Origin: Elysia marginata
Taxonomy: Eukaryota; Mollusca; Gastropoda; Plakobranchidae
DNA length: 24,291 nucleotides
Direction: 5' to 3'
Assembly: GCA_019649035.1 (NCBI GenBank)
Contig: BMAT01006159.1
Location: 30,329-54,619 of the forward strand
Part shown: piece by piece, positions 1-9,800 of the stretch
Layout: the number at the start of each line of letters is the position of its first letter
Numbering within the stretch: position 1 is the first letter of the stretch
Translations under genes and position numbers: made by a program
Notes under the pieces: model-generated
Told to the model about the DNA's origin: nothing
Databases searched by the model: none
What the model saw: only the letters and a program-made list of their open reading frames with translations

Positions 1-1421
1 TTAAATTTTTTAAAACTGCAACATCAAATGAAACAAGGCTGCACAAAGTCAGCTTAAGTTAATGTTTTTTTATTGGTTGATCCGTGTAACTTAGATCTAA
101 GATTGGTATAATTTTGAGGCCTGCTTCGCATAGTTTTACTTGTCTTAAGCCGTTAGAATACGGATGCGCATGATCTCCCCTGCGGGCTCTAGGTGCGGTC
201 TATTGACCTGTGAAGGGAGCAGGAGGGGCCCTGAGTAGGCCGCCGTCGTACATGATTATGAACACTGGATGTATGTATAGATCAAGTCTATTAACGTTTG
301 TATGTATACATCAGTGATTGAATTTTGTTTTGGACAGGCCCTAGGCCGTATCACATTTCCCAGTCGCAATGTTTAGCACTGCATCTTGAGTGGCCCGGCC
401 CACCCGTCGAAAAAGCGTTTTGAATTATACTTTGTTCAGACTTTTCCACAAAAATCAGATGGGTTAGATCAATTTAACACTCTGCGCCGGTAGGTTTGTT
501 TCTTAGGGCGACAGGGCCTGCTTAGTTTGTCTCGGACAGGCCCATAACAGCGAAGTGCTCGATTGGGTTCTAACTTGTCCTAACTACTGTACAGGCCTAC
601 AACTGTACGAGACAATTGATGTATATCATCAGAACTCTCATGCCCCAGTTTTTTTTGCTGTTTAAGCCGACAGGCCTGTTGAGCACGGTGGCCTAGGGCC
701 CAGTACAAGTCATCTGCTGTATTGTCCCATGGTATGGACATGATACAATAGGGCAGCTCATTATGCCGCATTATTGGCTGGTTAAAGTTCCCACCCCCTC
801 TTCTCCTGTTCACCTCAATATGCCAAACTGTGCAGTGTGCAGGACTTCGAAGGCTGTCAGTGTTAGCGTCATTCCGGTCCCTATTATTTTCTTTTATAAT
901 GTGCCAATCAGCTGTGCCAAGTTAAATGAAATGGTGCACATGACACTTAATCCATTGATCCATATAAGTGCATAATTATACAGTATTACACCGTGAAAGG
1001 AATATGACACCTTTATATTGCTTATCAGCTTTTTTTTATACTTTGCAGTGGCCTGCCCTATTTAGGCGAAGATAACAAGTTGAGATTTGTTTTCTTTGTT
1101 GGACTGAATTATTACGTGCTTTGGAATAGTCATCGACGACAATCGAAAGTGCTTTTAACTTTCAGTCCGATGTTATCTCATTATCTCTACTGATCTACTT
1201 TCTCAAGTGGTGATTAAATTTGTATTTTGCTTCTACTTCAAACATAATTTATGGATAACCTTTTTGTATAATTCGTAATATCTGCTCTGTTTTGGAGTTA
1301 AAATACTTAGATGCCATCAAAAGCTATACAAATTTTTCCTATGACCGTTGTTTCGTCATCGGGCGAAATAAGATGTTTTTTTCCCCTCCTGATAAGGATT
1401 TCGTTCAACCTAAAACTTTTC
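1..1421. other. non-coding stretch, no gene seen
   Basis: This is AT-rich sequence with short stop-bounded frames only (up to about 77 codons) and no recognisable protein. The words GGACAGGCCC, ACAGGCC and TAGGCC recur between 330 and 700 but do not form a regular array. A 5' exon of the reductase gene could lie here, but no convincing donor was found. Confidence 0.6.
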
Positions 1422-1436
1422 TTTTTTTTTTTTTTT
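1422..1436 (+). repeat. poly-T run (T15)
   Basis: Fifteen consecutive T follow a C at 1421. No target-site duplication or retroelement body is visible next to it, so it is reported only as a mononucleotide repeat. Confidence 0.95.
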
Positions 1437-1822
1437 GTCATGAAGAGCAAAGTTGACGTGTAGATAGATGGGTCGTGACGTAAACTGTTGAACGTATGCT
1501 CGGTGTTGCAATATATAACGTGTACAAACCGTACTCTGGCTTGTTAGGCTACCTTTGATTGTGACCGACCAGTTGTCTAGCGAGCTACCTGCTGCTCGGG
1601 TGTACAAAGTATAATTAGTATTGATCACACGGCAGACCAGGCCTAATAATATACTGTGATGTGATGTGATGTGTGTTGCTTCAGATCAACTCCATCATCA
1701 AAGCCAGCAATAGTCAGGGGGGGCGGCCGGTCAAGTCGACTGTCTCAGACAGCTCTGTCTCCTTACTTACTTTGTAGCAGTCGCATCGATCGTATTTAAC
1801 CTTTATAATTAACCTGTAAACT

Positions 1823-1850
1823 TATATATATATATATATATATATATATA
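1823..1850 (+). repeat. (TA)14 microsatellite
   Basis: Fourteen perfect TA units sit directly before the 92-bp tandem duplication at 1861-2048. Confidence 0.97.
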
Positions 1851-1860
1851 CTTTATATAA

Positions 1861-2048
1861 GCTTTCAATCGTAATATATTATTAGTGTCACTGGCGTTTA
1901 CGTATATTATTAAAGATAAGAATAAATACTCGAGACGGCTTATAATCCAGAAAGCCTTCAATTGTAATAAATAGAACTTCGACGTTAATGTCACTGACGT
2001 TTATATATATTATTGAATATAAGAACCAATACTCGAGACGCCTTAAAG
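1861..2048 (+). repeat. two-copy tandem repeat, ~92-bp spacing
   Basis: Copy 1 runs about 1861-1946 and copy 2 about 1953-2048. Both start with GCYTTCAATYGTAATA, share a GTCACTGRCGTTTA block followed by TATATTATT, and end with AATACTCGAGACG. Copy 2 has about 14 extra bases near AACTTCGACGTTA. Two overlapping minus-strand open frames cross this region, but they follow the repeat and look like no known protein. Confidence 0.8.
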
Positions 2049-3023
2049 TACACAATAGTTTTGATAGCTGTGTACTTAGAGTTGTTTTTATTTGTAGCTT
2101 CTCTAGCATTTTCGTGTTTTCTTCTTGATTACGGAAGTTGTGGTGCAAAACTACTGCAGTGCTCTGTGTAGCCATTTGAAAACTGAAGTCTTCAATTATT
2201 TAAAACAAAACCCATGAGGTTCTAAGTACTTTTACCGCAAACCAGGAACGCTAGACCAAGTATATTTGTTTTCTTAAGAGAGGAGCGATCTCATCATCTC
2301 TTCAGAATGCAGGACTTTGTCTCCGCCCTGCGGTCTATGCTGGGTATGTAGACCTCTATGACTGGGTAGATTCAGTTGTTTTATTATAATAATAGTTGTG
2401 GTGGTGGATTCCTATTATTTTTTATGTCTTGAAAAGATCAGGATCTTTTTGAACGCTAAAAACGCGTTAATAGATCATATTGTCTTCGCATGAAGGCGTA
2501 GCCTTGTTTCTTTTGTTTCTTTTTTTTTTTTTGAACTAAAGATGGAGACACGGTTTAAATATCATAGGGCTTTTCTTTTTATAGCTGATGTAGCTGCTTA
2601 TAAAGATTATAACTAGTATGCAGTCAATAATCTTGTATATCAGCGATAAGAAAAGAACCTGAGTAAAATGATACAGGCTTACGTAACAACTGTTGACTTT
2701 GAAGTACGGTTGTTCATCCCCTAAGAAAAAAATGTACGCATGTATATATTTGGTCGAATGGTTTTTGTATATATGTTTGTGTGTGTGCGGGAACAGATAA
2801 TTTAAAGACATGTAAATTGAAGAAAGAAACTGAATTTTAATTGTGCTGTAAAGTAAATGCTCGTTGTAGAATTCCGAATACAACTCAAATAAAAAAAAAA
2901 CCTGCCATTACGGCAGTATTCTTCGCATTGTACACAACAGCCGTCAGCCCGTCTAGGTTTGAGGGGAAAAAAAGTCAAGAAAGTAGACTAAAGTTCATGT
3001 GATCTAGAGCGTTAAGATGAGAC
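2049..3023. other. non-coding stretch with T13 run
   Basis: The stretch holds a T13 run at 2520-2532, a short GT run near 2774-2786 and a small CTGCC/GGCAG hairpin after an A-run near 2900. The longest open frame (minus strand, 2536-2883) is rich in Ile, Tyr, Phe and Leu, as expected from AT-rich DNA, and is not recognisable. Confidence 0.6.
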
Positions 3024-3104
3024 CTGTGAATGCGAACTGAACGACCGTGATATTGTACTGGGCTAGCCGGGTCACCTGATGATGCTTTCACATCAAGCAT
3101 GTGT
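3024..3104 (+). repeat. dispersed repeat, copy 1 (partner 3610-3690)
   Basis: It shares a 26-base identical block (3032-3057 with 3618-3643) and a 20-base identical block (3083-3102 with 3669-3688) with the second copy, in the same order and orientation and about 586 bp apart. Between the blocks both copies have a diverged CACCTGATG stretch. The element class is unknown. Confidence 0.9.
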
Positions 3105-3568
3105 CGCTATGACAAAAGGTCCTTTTGCGTAAAAGACAACTTTTGGTGCAGAATTATTTTACTCAGTGAACATTTCATATTAATTTTGAAAAGGTCCCAG
3201 TTAATTCCAATAGTTATAGTAGAAAGCAGTGGATTTATTGATGTTAAGACTAAAGTATTATAGATACTCTCAATACTTGCATAATCATTACAAAGTACAA
3301 AGTTCCCACTTTTTGAAATTCATGTCAGAATCACCCGTGACTCAAAAAGTGTGACTTTTTTTAATGTCAGAATCACTCTCGACCTAAGGGGTTCTGTGCT
3401 CTAAATATTGTAAAATTATTTGTGTTCAAAATGTTGCATTCAGCCCATTACATATTAATTATTTTCAAGCAAGATTATCGAATAGTTTTAGTTCTGAAAC
3501 ATTTTATTTAACCTCAAAGCCTGACATGGCGTCACTCCCGACACGTCACACGACCTTTTGTCACAGGC
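3103..3568. repeat. segment bounded by short inverted repeats
   Basis: TATGACAAAAGGTC near 3109-3121 is matched in inverse orientation by GACCTTTTGTCACA near 3552-3566, with CATGTG-like extensions on the outer sides. About 430 bp of AT-rich sequence lies between. Inside is a 10-bp perfect inverted repeat, CACTTTTTGA (3307-3316) with TCAAAAAGTG (3342-3351), and TGTCAGAATCAC appears twice, 42 bp apart. This could be an old foldback element, or a chance effect of the flanking duplication. Confidence 0.4.
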
Positions 3569-3569
3569 A

Positions 3570-3720
3570 CATGTACATGCCATACTTAAGCCGAGAGCGG
3601 TCTCTCGGTCTCTGAACGCGAACTGAACGACCGTGATATTGTAGCGGACTAACACGGCCACCTGATGGTGCTTTCACATCAAGCATGTATTTATGCCATA
3701 CTGAAGCCGAGAGCCGTTTC
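3570..3720 (+). repeat. dispersed repeat copy 2 plus nested 114-bp direct repeat
   Basis: 3610-3690 is the partner of 3024-3104. In addition a CATGTA..TGCCATACTKAAGCCGAGAG block occurs at 3570 and again at 3684, a 114-bp spacing, so this locus has also duplicated in tandem. The minus-strand frame over it (3561-3770) is not recognisable as protein. Confidence 0.75.
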
Positions 3721-3989
3721 TGGACCGGGGACTGAAAATTCGGTCCCTGTGTATCAAATCGACGCGTCACGCACAGCGCGAAAACAAAAACGTATCACAT
3801 GCGTTTAACCGGCCCGGCTCTAGTCCTTGTTATGACATACGGTACACGTCATGTGAAAGGACTATGTATGTGCCACTGCAGTGCACGTTACTAAAGCTTA
3901 AAAAACCTTTTGGTTGCATGTTTTGTACCGTCCTCTCTAATCTTTGAAAGAAAAAAAGACAACCTTCATTCACTCTTCAGCACATATTA

Positions 3990-4150
3990 ATAAACCTTGG
4001 CGATGTGAATGTGCCCCCCCCCCCCACACACACACACACATTTCCCAGATAACGAACACCATAGACCTTGGCGTTGTGAATATGCCGTCCCTTCACTCCT
4101 ATTCATAGATAACGTACACCAAAGACCTTGGTGTTGTGAACATGTCCCCC
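3990..4150 (+). repeat. three-copy minisatellite with C12 and (AC)n tracts
   Basis: The core ACCTTGGYGWTGTGAA recurs near 3994, 4064 and 4124 (spacing 70 then 60), each copy followed by ATGYC and a C-rich run. AGATAACGWACACCA comes before copies 2 and 3. The first unit carries C12 (4014-4025) and an (AC)n run (4026-4040). Open frames on both strands here only reflect the repeat. Confidence 0.85.
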
Positions 4151-4629
4151 CCTTCCCCCCTGTGGTGATCAAGCTGAATTATAGTTTGTGGTGTTGGTAC
4201 TAGTATACTTTTCAGGGATTTCATGCTAACTAGGCCACCATACTCAGAGGCCGTAGAATGCTAACCTCTTGTTGAACACAGGACAACCAACCCCTCCCCC
4301 ACAAAAAAAAAAATAAAATAAAATAAAACAAAAACAAAAAAAACGACCCAACGTTTATTTCCATTAACCTTAAGACTCGGTGTATATGAAATCTTAAATG
4401 TGTATGACCAAATAATCCATTTCTATTGGGAAACTTTCGCACCTAGGATTGATTGCATTTTTGTTTTTAAATATTTGTGAATTGATCAGTTCAAAGTTGG
4501 AACTGATGAATCGAAATGCAATCCCTTTCTTTAGGCCCCTTAAGCTGCTTTAAAATACTTGGGGTAACAACCGTTACAGCTTCTAATTCAGAGATTGTTC
4601 AAAATTTGAACTGAAAAATTAATATTTGG
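4151..4629 (+). other. probable intron upstream of FAR exon
   Basis: This non-coding sequence leads to the acceptor at 4644. It contains an A-rich (AAAAT)n-like tract at 4303-4343 after a C-rich stretch, which could be a microsatellite or an old retroelement tail. TGAACTGA near 4607 is a possible branch-point region. No other feature was seen. Confidence 0.5.
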
Positions 4630-4645
4630 TTATTCTTTCTGCAGG
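4630..4645 (+). other. splice acceptor of FAR exon
   Basis: A pyrimidine-rich stretch (TTATTCTTTCT) ends in GCAG at 4641-4644, matching the consensus acceptor, and the exon would begin at 4645. Frame zero of the reductase is open from the acceptor to the ATG at 4679 (Ser-Pro-Ser-Val-Glu-Ala-Thr-Gln-Gln-Ile-Thr-Met). The sequence alone therefore does not exclude coding from an earlier exon. Confidence 0.75.
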
Positions 4646-4678
4646 TCACCCAGTGTTGAAGCGACCCAGCAAATAACT

Positions 4679-5560
4679 ATGTCAAAAAGAAGCAGCCGCA
4701 CAGAGAAGACATCCAAATCGTCGTCGTCATCGTCGTCACCCTCCTTCATCTCACCGTCAGGAAAGATAAAACCTGACCAGAAGAATACCTTACTCGCCTC
4801 TCACAGCGAAGGCGAGCCGCTAGACAATTCCTCCTCCTCCTCAACGTCACCACCTATAACAAGCACGCAGCAGATTGCTGCTGCCAGCACAGTTGAGATT
4901 GTCGAGCCGGAAACCGCCACAAATCACATCGCAGCTGCAGAAAACCACAACGGTAACTGCAACAGCAACAACAGCAACCAGAGTAGTTTTAGCACCGCAG
5001 CACCTAATTACCCCCCGCAGGTTTCAGAGACTTGTCCCACAGACATGCCCGCTAGCGCTCTAGAGTTGGTTGACGGGGCTGACAGCACAACGGCCGCCGA
5101 GAGTCGCCCTCCTCCCGCGTCTACAGAGGTCCTCACAAATGGTCACCTCAACGGGGAAGACGTGCAGCGACAGACGCCGCCAGCACGGGACTACGAGGCC
5201 GTCCAGCCGGCGAAATCTCCCGTGTCACCAAGCCAATCTCCGTCCCCCACGACATCAGCGACGTTATCCCAGCGGTGTCTGAGCCCCGCGATGACATCTC
5301 CGGCACGTCACGCGTCACCCTCCCCGCGGCACAGAACGCGGACCATCTCGTCCACGTCGTCCTGCTCCGGCGAGGTGAGCGTGCCGATGTTCTTTACGGG
5401 CAAAGGCGTTCTAGTAACTGGCGCCACGGGCTTCATCGGTAAGGTCCTCATCGAGAAGCTGCTGCGTTGCTGCCCTGACCTCGCCTGTGTGTACTGCCTG
5501 ATCAGGCCCAAGAACAAGCAGGCCATTGAGACCCGCCTCAAGGACATTACCAGCTCCAAG
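4679..5560 (+). CDS. fatty acyl-CoA reductase, first visible coding exon (partial, 3' incomplete)
   Basis: Animal fatty acyl-CoA reductases (FAR1/FAR2 family) use NADPH to reduce fatty acyl-CoA to fatty alcohol, for ether lipids and waxes, at the peroxisomal or ER membrane. The exon gives 294 residues. Residues 1-232 are low-complexity: poly-Ser at 14-20 and 51-55, Asn/Ser-rich 91-103, and nine Ser-Pro or Thr-Pro sites between 166 and 216. Residues 233-294 align with the FAR N-terminus: VPMFFTGKGVLVTGATGFIG followed by KVLIEKLLRCCPDL. The dinucleotide-binding GxxGxxG is G248, G251, G254. Ordinary animal FARs are about 515 residues with this motif near residue 15, so the extension is odd. The active-site YxxxK and the C-terminal domain are missing because the exon stops at a phase-0 donor. 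The ATG has A at -3, but the frame is open upstream, so the start is tentative. Family is confident; FAR1 versus FAR2 type cannot be told. Confidence 0.88.
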
Positions 5561-5566
5561 GTAAGG
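5558..5566 (+). other. splice donor of FAR exon, phase 0
   Basis: AAG|GTAAGG matches the eukaryotic 5' splice-site consensus, with GT at 5561-5562. The reading frame continues only 13 more codons (to a stop at 5600-5602) and loses family similarity exactly at this point. The intron interrupts the reductase after TSSK, between codons. Confidence 0.88.
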
Positions 5567-6704
5567 CACAGTTTGTACACGAGGATAGCAGAACATTTGT
5601 AGAAATAATGATTTTAGTCTTTTGAATGTGAAGGTTGACCAAGGTGAGCCTTTTCAGCTTAGCTTCTGCTATGCTCTACCAAAACGCTTTCGAAATTTAG
5701 AAATGCCCGGCCTGTTAGTGTTACGCAAAAGCTGCGAGTTTGTCCAAATATTTGATCATCTCTGGGGTTTAACCCCCCCCCCTCTCTCCCTCTCTATCCA
5801 TCTCTCTCTCTCTATCCATCTCTATCTTTCTCTCTCTCTCATATTGTTACTGTTTCTCACCTTGAGTATACGCGTAAATTTTTACGATAAAGATTAATAG
5901 TCTTTTGTGTCCGGCGCTGTAAATTGTTCACAAAGTCTTTATCGACACTAAAACGCAAAAGACACGGAAGTATCTGAGTTTTGACTCGTTGTTGTAATTA
6001 TTTGTTATGAAAAAGGCGTTTTTTGAGTGTTTGTTTGCTTTTTGTTAATAGTCAGTTAGGAGTCTTGATTCTTGCGTGGTTAGTTGCTAGATGTCGCTGT
6101 ATTAATGGCGTGCTTGTCTCACAGTGCGTGGTCCCGAAGTTGTACATTAATCAATAGATATAAAACTAGGCGTCGGTCAAAACATCTTGTATAAGCTAAA
6201 GATAGAGCTGGCGTACGAGTTCGGACAGGGTGGGGTAGGGGTGGAAGGAGTAAAGAAGAAAGCGAGAAACAAAGACCTCCTGAAAGAGGGAGACGGAGAG
6301 GGAGTCGGTTTTCCGAGGGAGAGCTGGGAGAAATATTTTAAGAAGAAAGATAAATAACAAGTTATCAACATTGTCGCCATCACCCAATGTCAAGGTATAT
6401 GCCACCCCAAAAATAACCTTTTCCTGTCCTGGGCCAGCTCCTTATTTTCATGCCATAACTTTCCGATTCATCAAGTCCTCTTCCTGGCCCCTTTTACAAG
6501 TTCCACCAGGCGTGCCCTAGACCTCTTTCCTTGCGGGTTCCAACCCAGTGGCCTGTTGACTATGCAGTTTTTTTCTCTCCTATCTATTTCTATCTTCTGT
6601 GAGCGATATCATCTGACAGTGGTATCAAATAAGCGTTTTCACTTAGCACTTAATCCACTCAAATTCTCTGAGCGCTCTGATATTCTATAGGAGTTTCCTG
6701 ATAG
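5567..6704 (+). other. intronic sequence with C10/CT-rich tract
   Basis: This follows the FAR donor. C10 at 5773-5782 runs into an imperfect CT/ATCC tract to 5840, and a 14-base palindrome CGTAAATTTTTACG lies at 5873-5886. Minus-strand open frames at 6177-6405 come from a purine-rich stretch (6225-6340) and are not recognisable. No FAR exon was found. Confidence 0.6.
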
Positions 6705-6801
6705 GCCATTACTAACCAGTGTCCGTGAGCTGTCTGAAGGGCAGAAGTCGCGAACGAGCAACAGTCCACCACAGCGTCCCCCTAGCATACTGACAGCTGG
6801 G
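6705..6801 (-). repeat. weak third copy of the tRNA-related repeat
   Basis: CCATTACTAACCA (6706-6718), TGTCTGA and GCATACTGACA (6785-6795) occur in the same order as CCATTACCAACCA, TGTCTGA and GCATACTGACA in the copy at 20.7 kb. The sequence between them is strongly diverged, so the match could be partly chance. Orientation is assigned from the 20.7-kb copy. Confidence 0.4.
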
Positions 6802-9800
6802 TTTGGGCTTGCATTTTGTAATTGTTTGTTCTAACCCACCCTCTTTTTTCTTTTCTTATTAGAATGTATCTTAGCCTCACATAGATGTAAAGTAGTCACA
6901 CCTTATAGAATATGTACCAGTGACAAATGCGTTCTTTGAATCCACTTTACACCTGGTCCGAGTTACAGACGTTTTGTGCGCACATACTCACTGTTTTGCC
7001 ATTTTGTGTTTTTACCACGATAAACACGCCCAGTCTGCCCTTGATCGCAAACCCATCACTTGTCTTATGAAAGTAGATCTATATAACAACCCTGAACGTA
7101 ACAAAGTTAAAGGCTATATGGGACACATTAGCGTCTACTTTTTGTAATTGCTAGTTAAAGAAACTGACAAGGTTTGCTGTGTGTGCTTCGCCCTCACACA
7201 ATAAAAGTTTACCTTTGCCCATTTAGTTGCGTTATAATAATCGAAGTTGTCCACTATTTTCCTTTCATAACATTATTGAATCATGACCTTGTCTTAGAGC
7301 GCTGTGGGTCTTTACTTTGGCGTCCATGGAAATAAAAAAAATTGAGGTCCGAGATAGTCTTAACCTTAGAAATTCGGGCAGTGAATTTATTAATGTACAA
7401 ATATTCGAATATCGATATTTTGATCTATGTTGTTCAACCCATTGCATGAGGTAAGTCAGATTACAACTGAATTGCAGTTTGTTTCAAGAAATCTGGCCTA
7501 GTACAATACAACACATTAATGTTAAATAAATGGGCTGAAAGAAGGATTATTATGTTTGGATGTGGCTGTTTGGCTTTCTGCCTAGATTGCTTTGTCTTGA
7601 CCCCAGTAAAATGAAAAACACTTTGGGTGATTTCTTGACTCTCGAATGAAGTTTCTCATAGGTTGCATTTCAAGGTCTAGTCTCAGGGTTTGCGTGTTAC
7701 AAGACTTGCTAAAGTTACAATACTTTGGAAACACCAAACGCCCCAAATCTATCTGATTTTACTGTCCTGTGATCCTCTTCAGGTTCTCTGTTGCTGCTTG
7801 GCTAGGTCAGTTGACATCTCAAATTCTTGCCCAGTGTGAATACTGTGCTCGCTTGATCAATGGCGCTTATAGAATTCAGCGGTGGTTAATGCACTGTGGA
7901 CAGATTTTTGCCCCCAACAAAACCTACACCAGCTTGAAAAGAGCTATAGGTATTGCAATGCCTTATCGTTAAGATTTGAGGTCAGCGTTGACAATAAACA
8001 TTTGAGTTTAGTATGTTATAGAGAGAAAAAATTCAGTATTGACTTTTGCTCTTAATTATAAGCGAAAAAGTGTATGATCTACAATGGAATAAAAAAAAAC
8101 AACCGTTTCTCAAGTGTCAAAGATGCTTTTTTTTATTTTTTTTTGTATTTATACCTTGTGGTCGCACTTTTTTCTAGGATTTATGAAGGCTATGAAACGA
8201 CTTTTTAAACTATATGCTTACTGAGAAAAGCCGCTCAAAATATTTGTTTAACGCTTGTTAAGAACTTAAAAAGAACGAAAGCTCACACTTATAATAGAGG
8301 GAAACCCCAAGCCCGTCAAAATTGGCCCTGTGCCCCTGTAAATGATCCCAAACAAAAGACCTTGTATATAATTCACTCTCTGGCGGTGCTGGATTCATAC
8401 ATAGATGCGCTTCATTTTCAATCAAATGTCTAAAACTTAACGCTTCTGATATAGCGCACGAGATTTGTAATCAGCTTTTAGTCAGGCTTAATATTGAAAA
8501 AGGTATAATTTATAAAACTCTTCTACCTCTACCCCTGAAGAGCATACTTATTTGAAGGGCCTGCGTTTGTTATAAAGCTCCTTTTCATCACTGAAACTCT
8601 GCTTATTGTGGGCACAGTTTGGCTTTAATGCTACGACCTCCCATTCTCTTTTAAGTGGTTTGATGGTGATCTTTTTTGAGTGAGAATGCAATGGGAAATA
8701 TTAAAATTTCCATATCTTTGTAATATTAGAATGATGATTATTATTATTTGTTTGATAAAAATGGAAAGAGTAAGCCAACTGTCACAGTTGCAAACTGTTG
8801 CGCTGAATTAATACATATATCGGTACATTGTATACCTCCATTCAATTGGAAAATGATACTCAACTGAAATGTTTTCGAGATGACAAAATAACGAACACAG
8901 TCATAATGTAACAGCTGACGGTGTCAAGCCTTCCTTTACCATAAGGCTGTGAGTGGAGCCAAGCACAATTGATTTTGGCCTCTCACCTACCGAAATCTCT
9001 TGCTAAAAACTCGGGAAACGAGAAAGATTTGAATATTATCCTACCAACTTAGTTTTGTTGAAGGAAGATTTAACGTACTGTACACAAAATCGGCACAGAG
9101 GGTAGTGGTAGCTCAGAATAATTGAATGAGGCTTTCGGAAATTTGACGATCAAAGATCACGTTTGCCATCCCCGGAAGTACTCACGATGATTTTTTTGTA
9201 AGGGGAAAGAATGGAAGCTGTGTGAAGAAAGCTTGCTGAATTGATTTGTAATTTTAGCTTTCCAATTTTATACCTCGAAATCTCTATTATAGTTTTCTTG
9301 GGGACAGATTGGAGCGCGCGAAACTTGCACCTTTCATAAATGATCTCAGACCAAGCGATCTAGAGTTGGCATCGGCATGGCATTATTTCATATTTGAGCT
9401 GAGCAAAAACTGGCTATTGGTCGTGATGTCATGCACAAGGAAAGGGGGGGGGTGTAACGGTTGTCTATTTGACGTGAGATGCAAAGTTCGACTAAAGCGG
9501 TTCTTTGTGTAAATTGCTGACTTGTGAATTGAAAACAGAGCCTTAATCTGGTTGGAAATGGAATACAACAAACAAGTCAGCATTTTTTTCCTCGAATCTA
9601 ATGAGTGAATTGGGCCATTCCATAGCTTGGTGTCATTCTGTTCTCTTTTTTTATCGGCAACTTTTACTTTCGTCCTTGTAAAGTTTTGTTTGGTGATTTA
9701 TTGCCCAACCCTAGCTTGTGGGTCTTGGTTAATTCTTGGGCCTAAATCGCTGTCGACAAACCCACCGTGTACCACTACCACTGTACCAGTTGTATGGTTT

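Noticed and set aside
7441-7456. Strong donor-like GAG|GTAAGT
   Set aside because: The preceding sequence is AT-rich with no coding signal or family match, so it is probably a decoy site.
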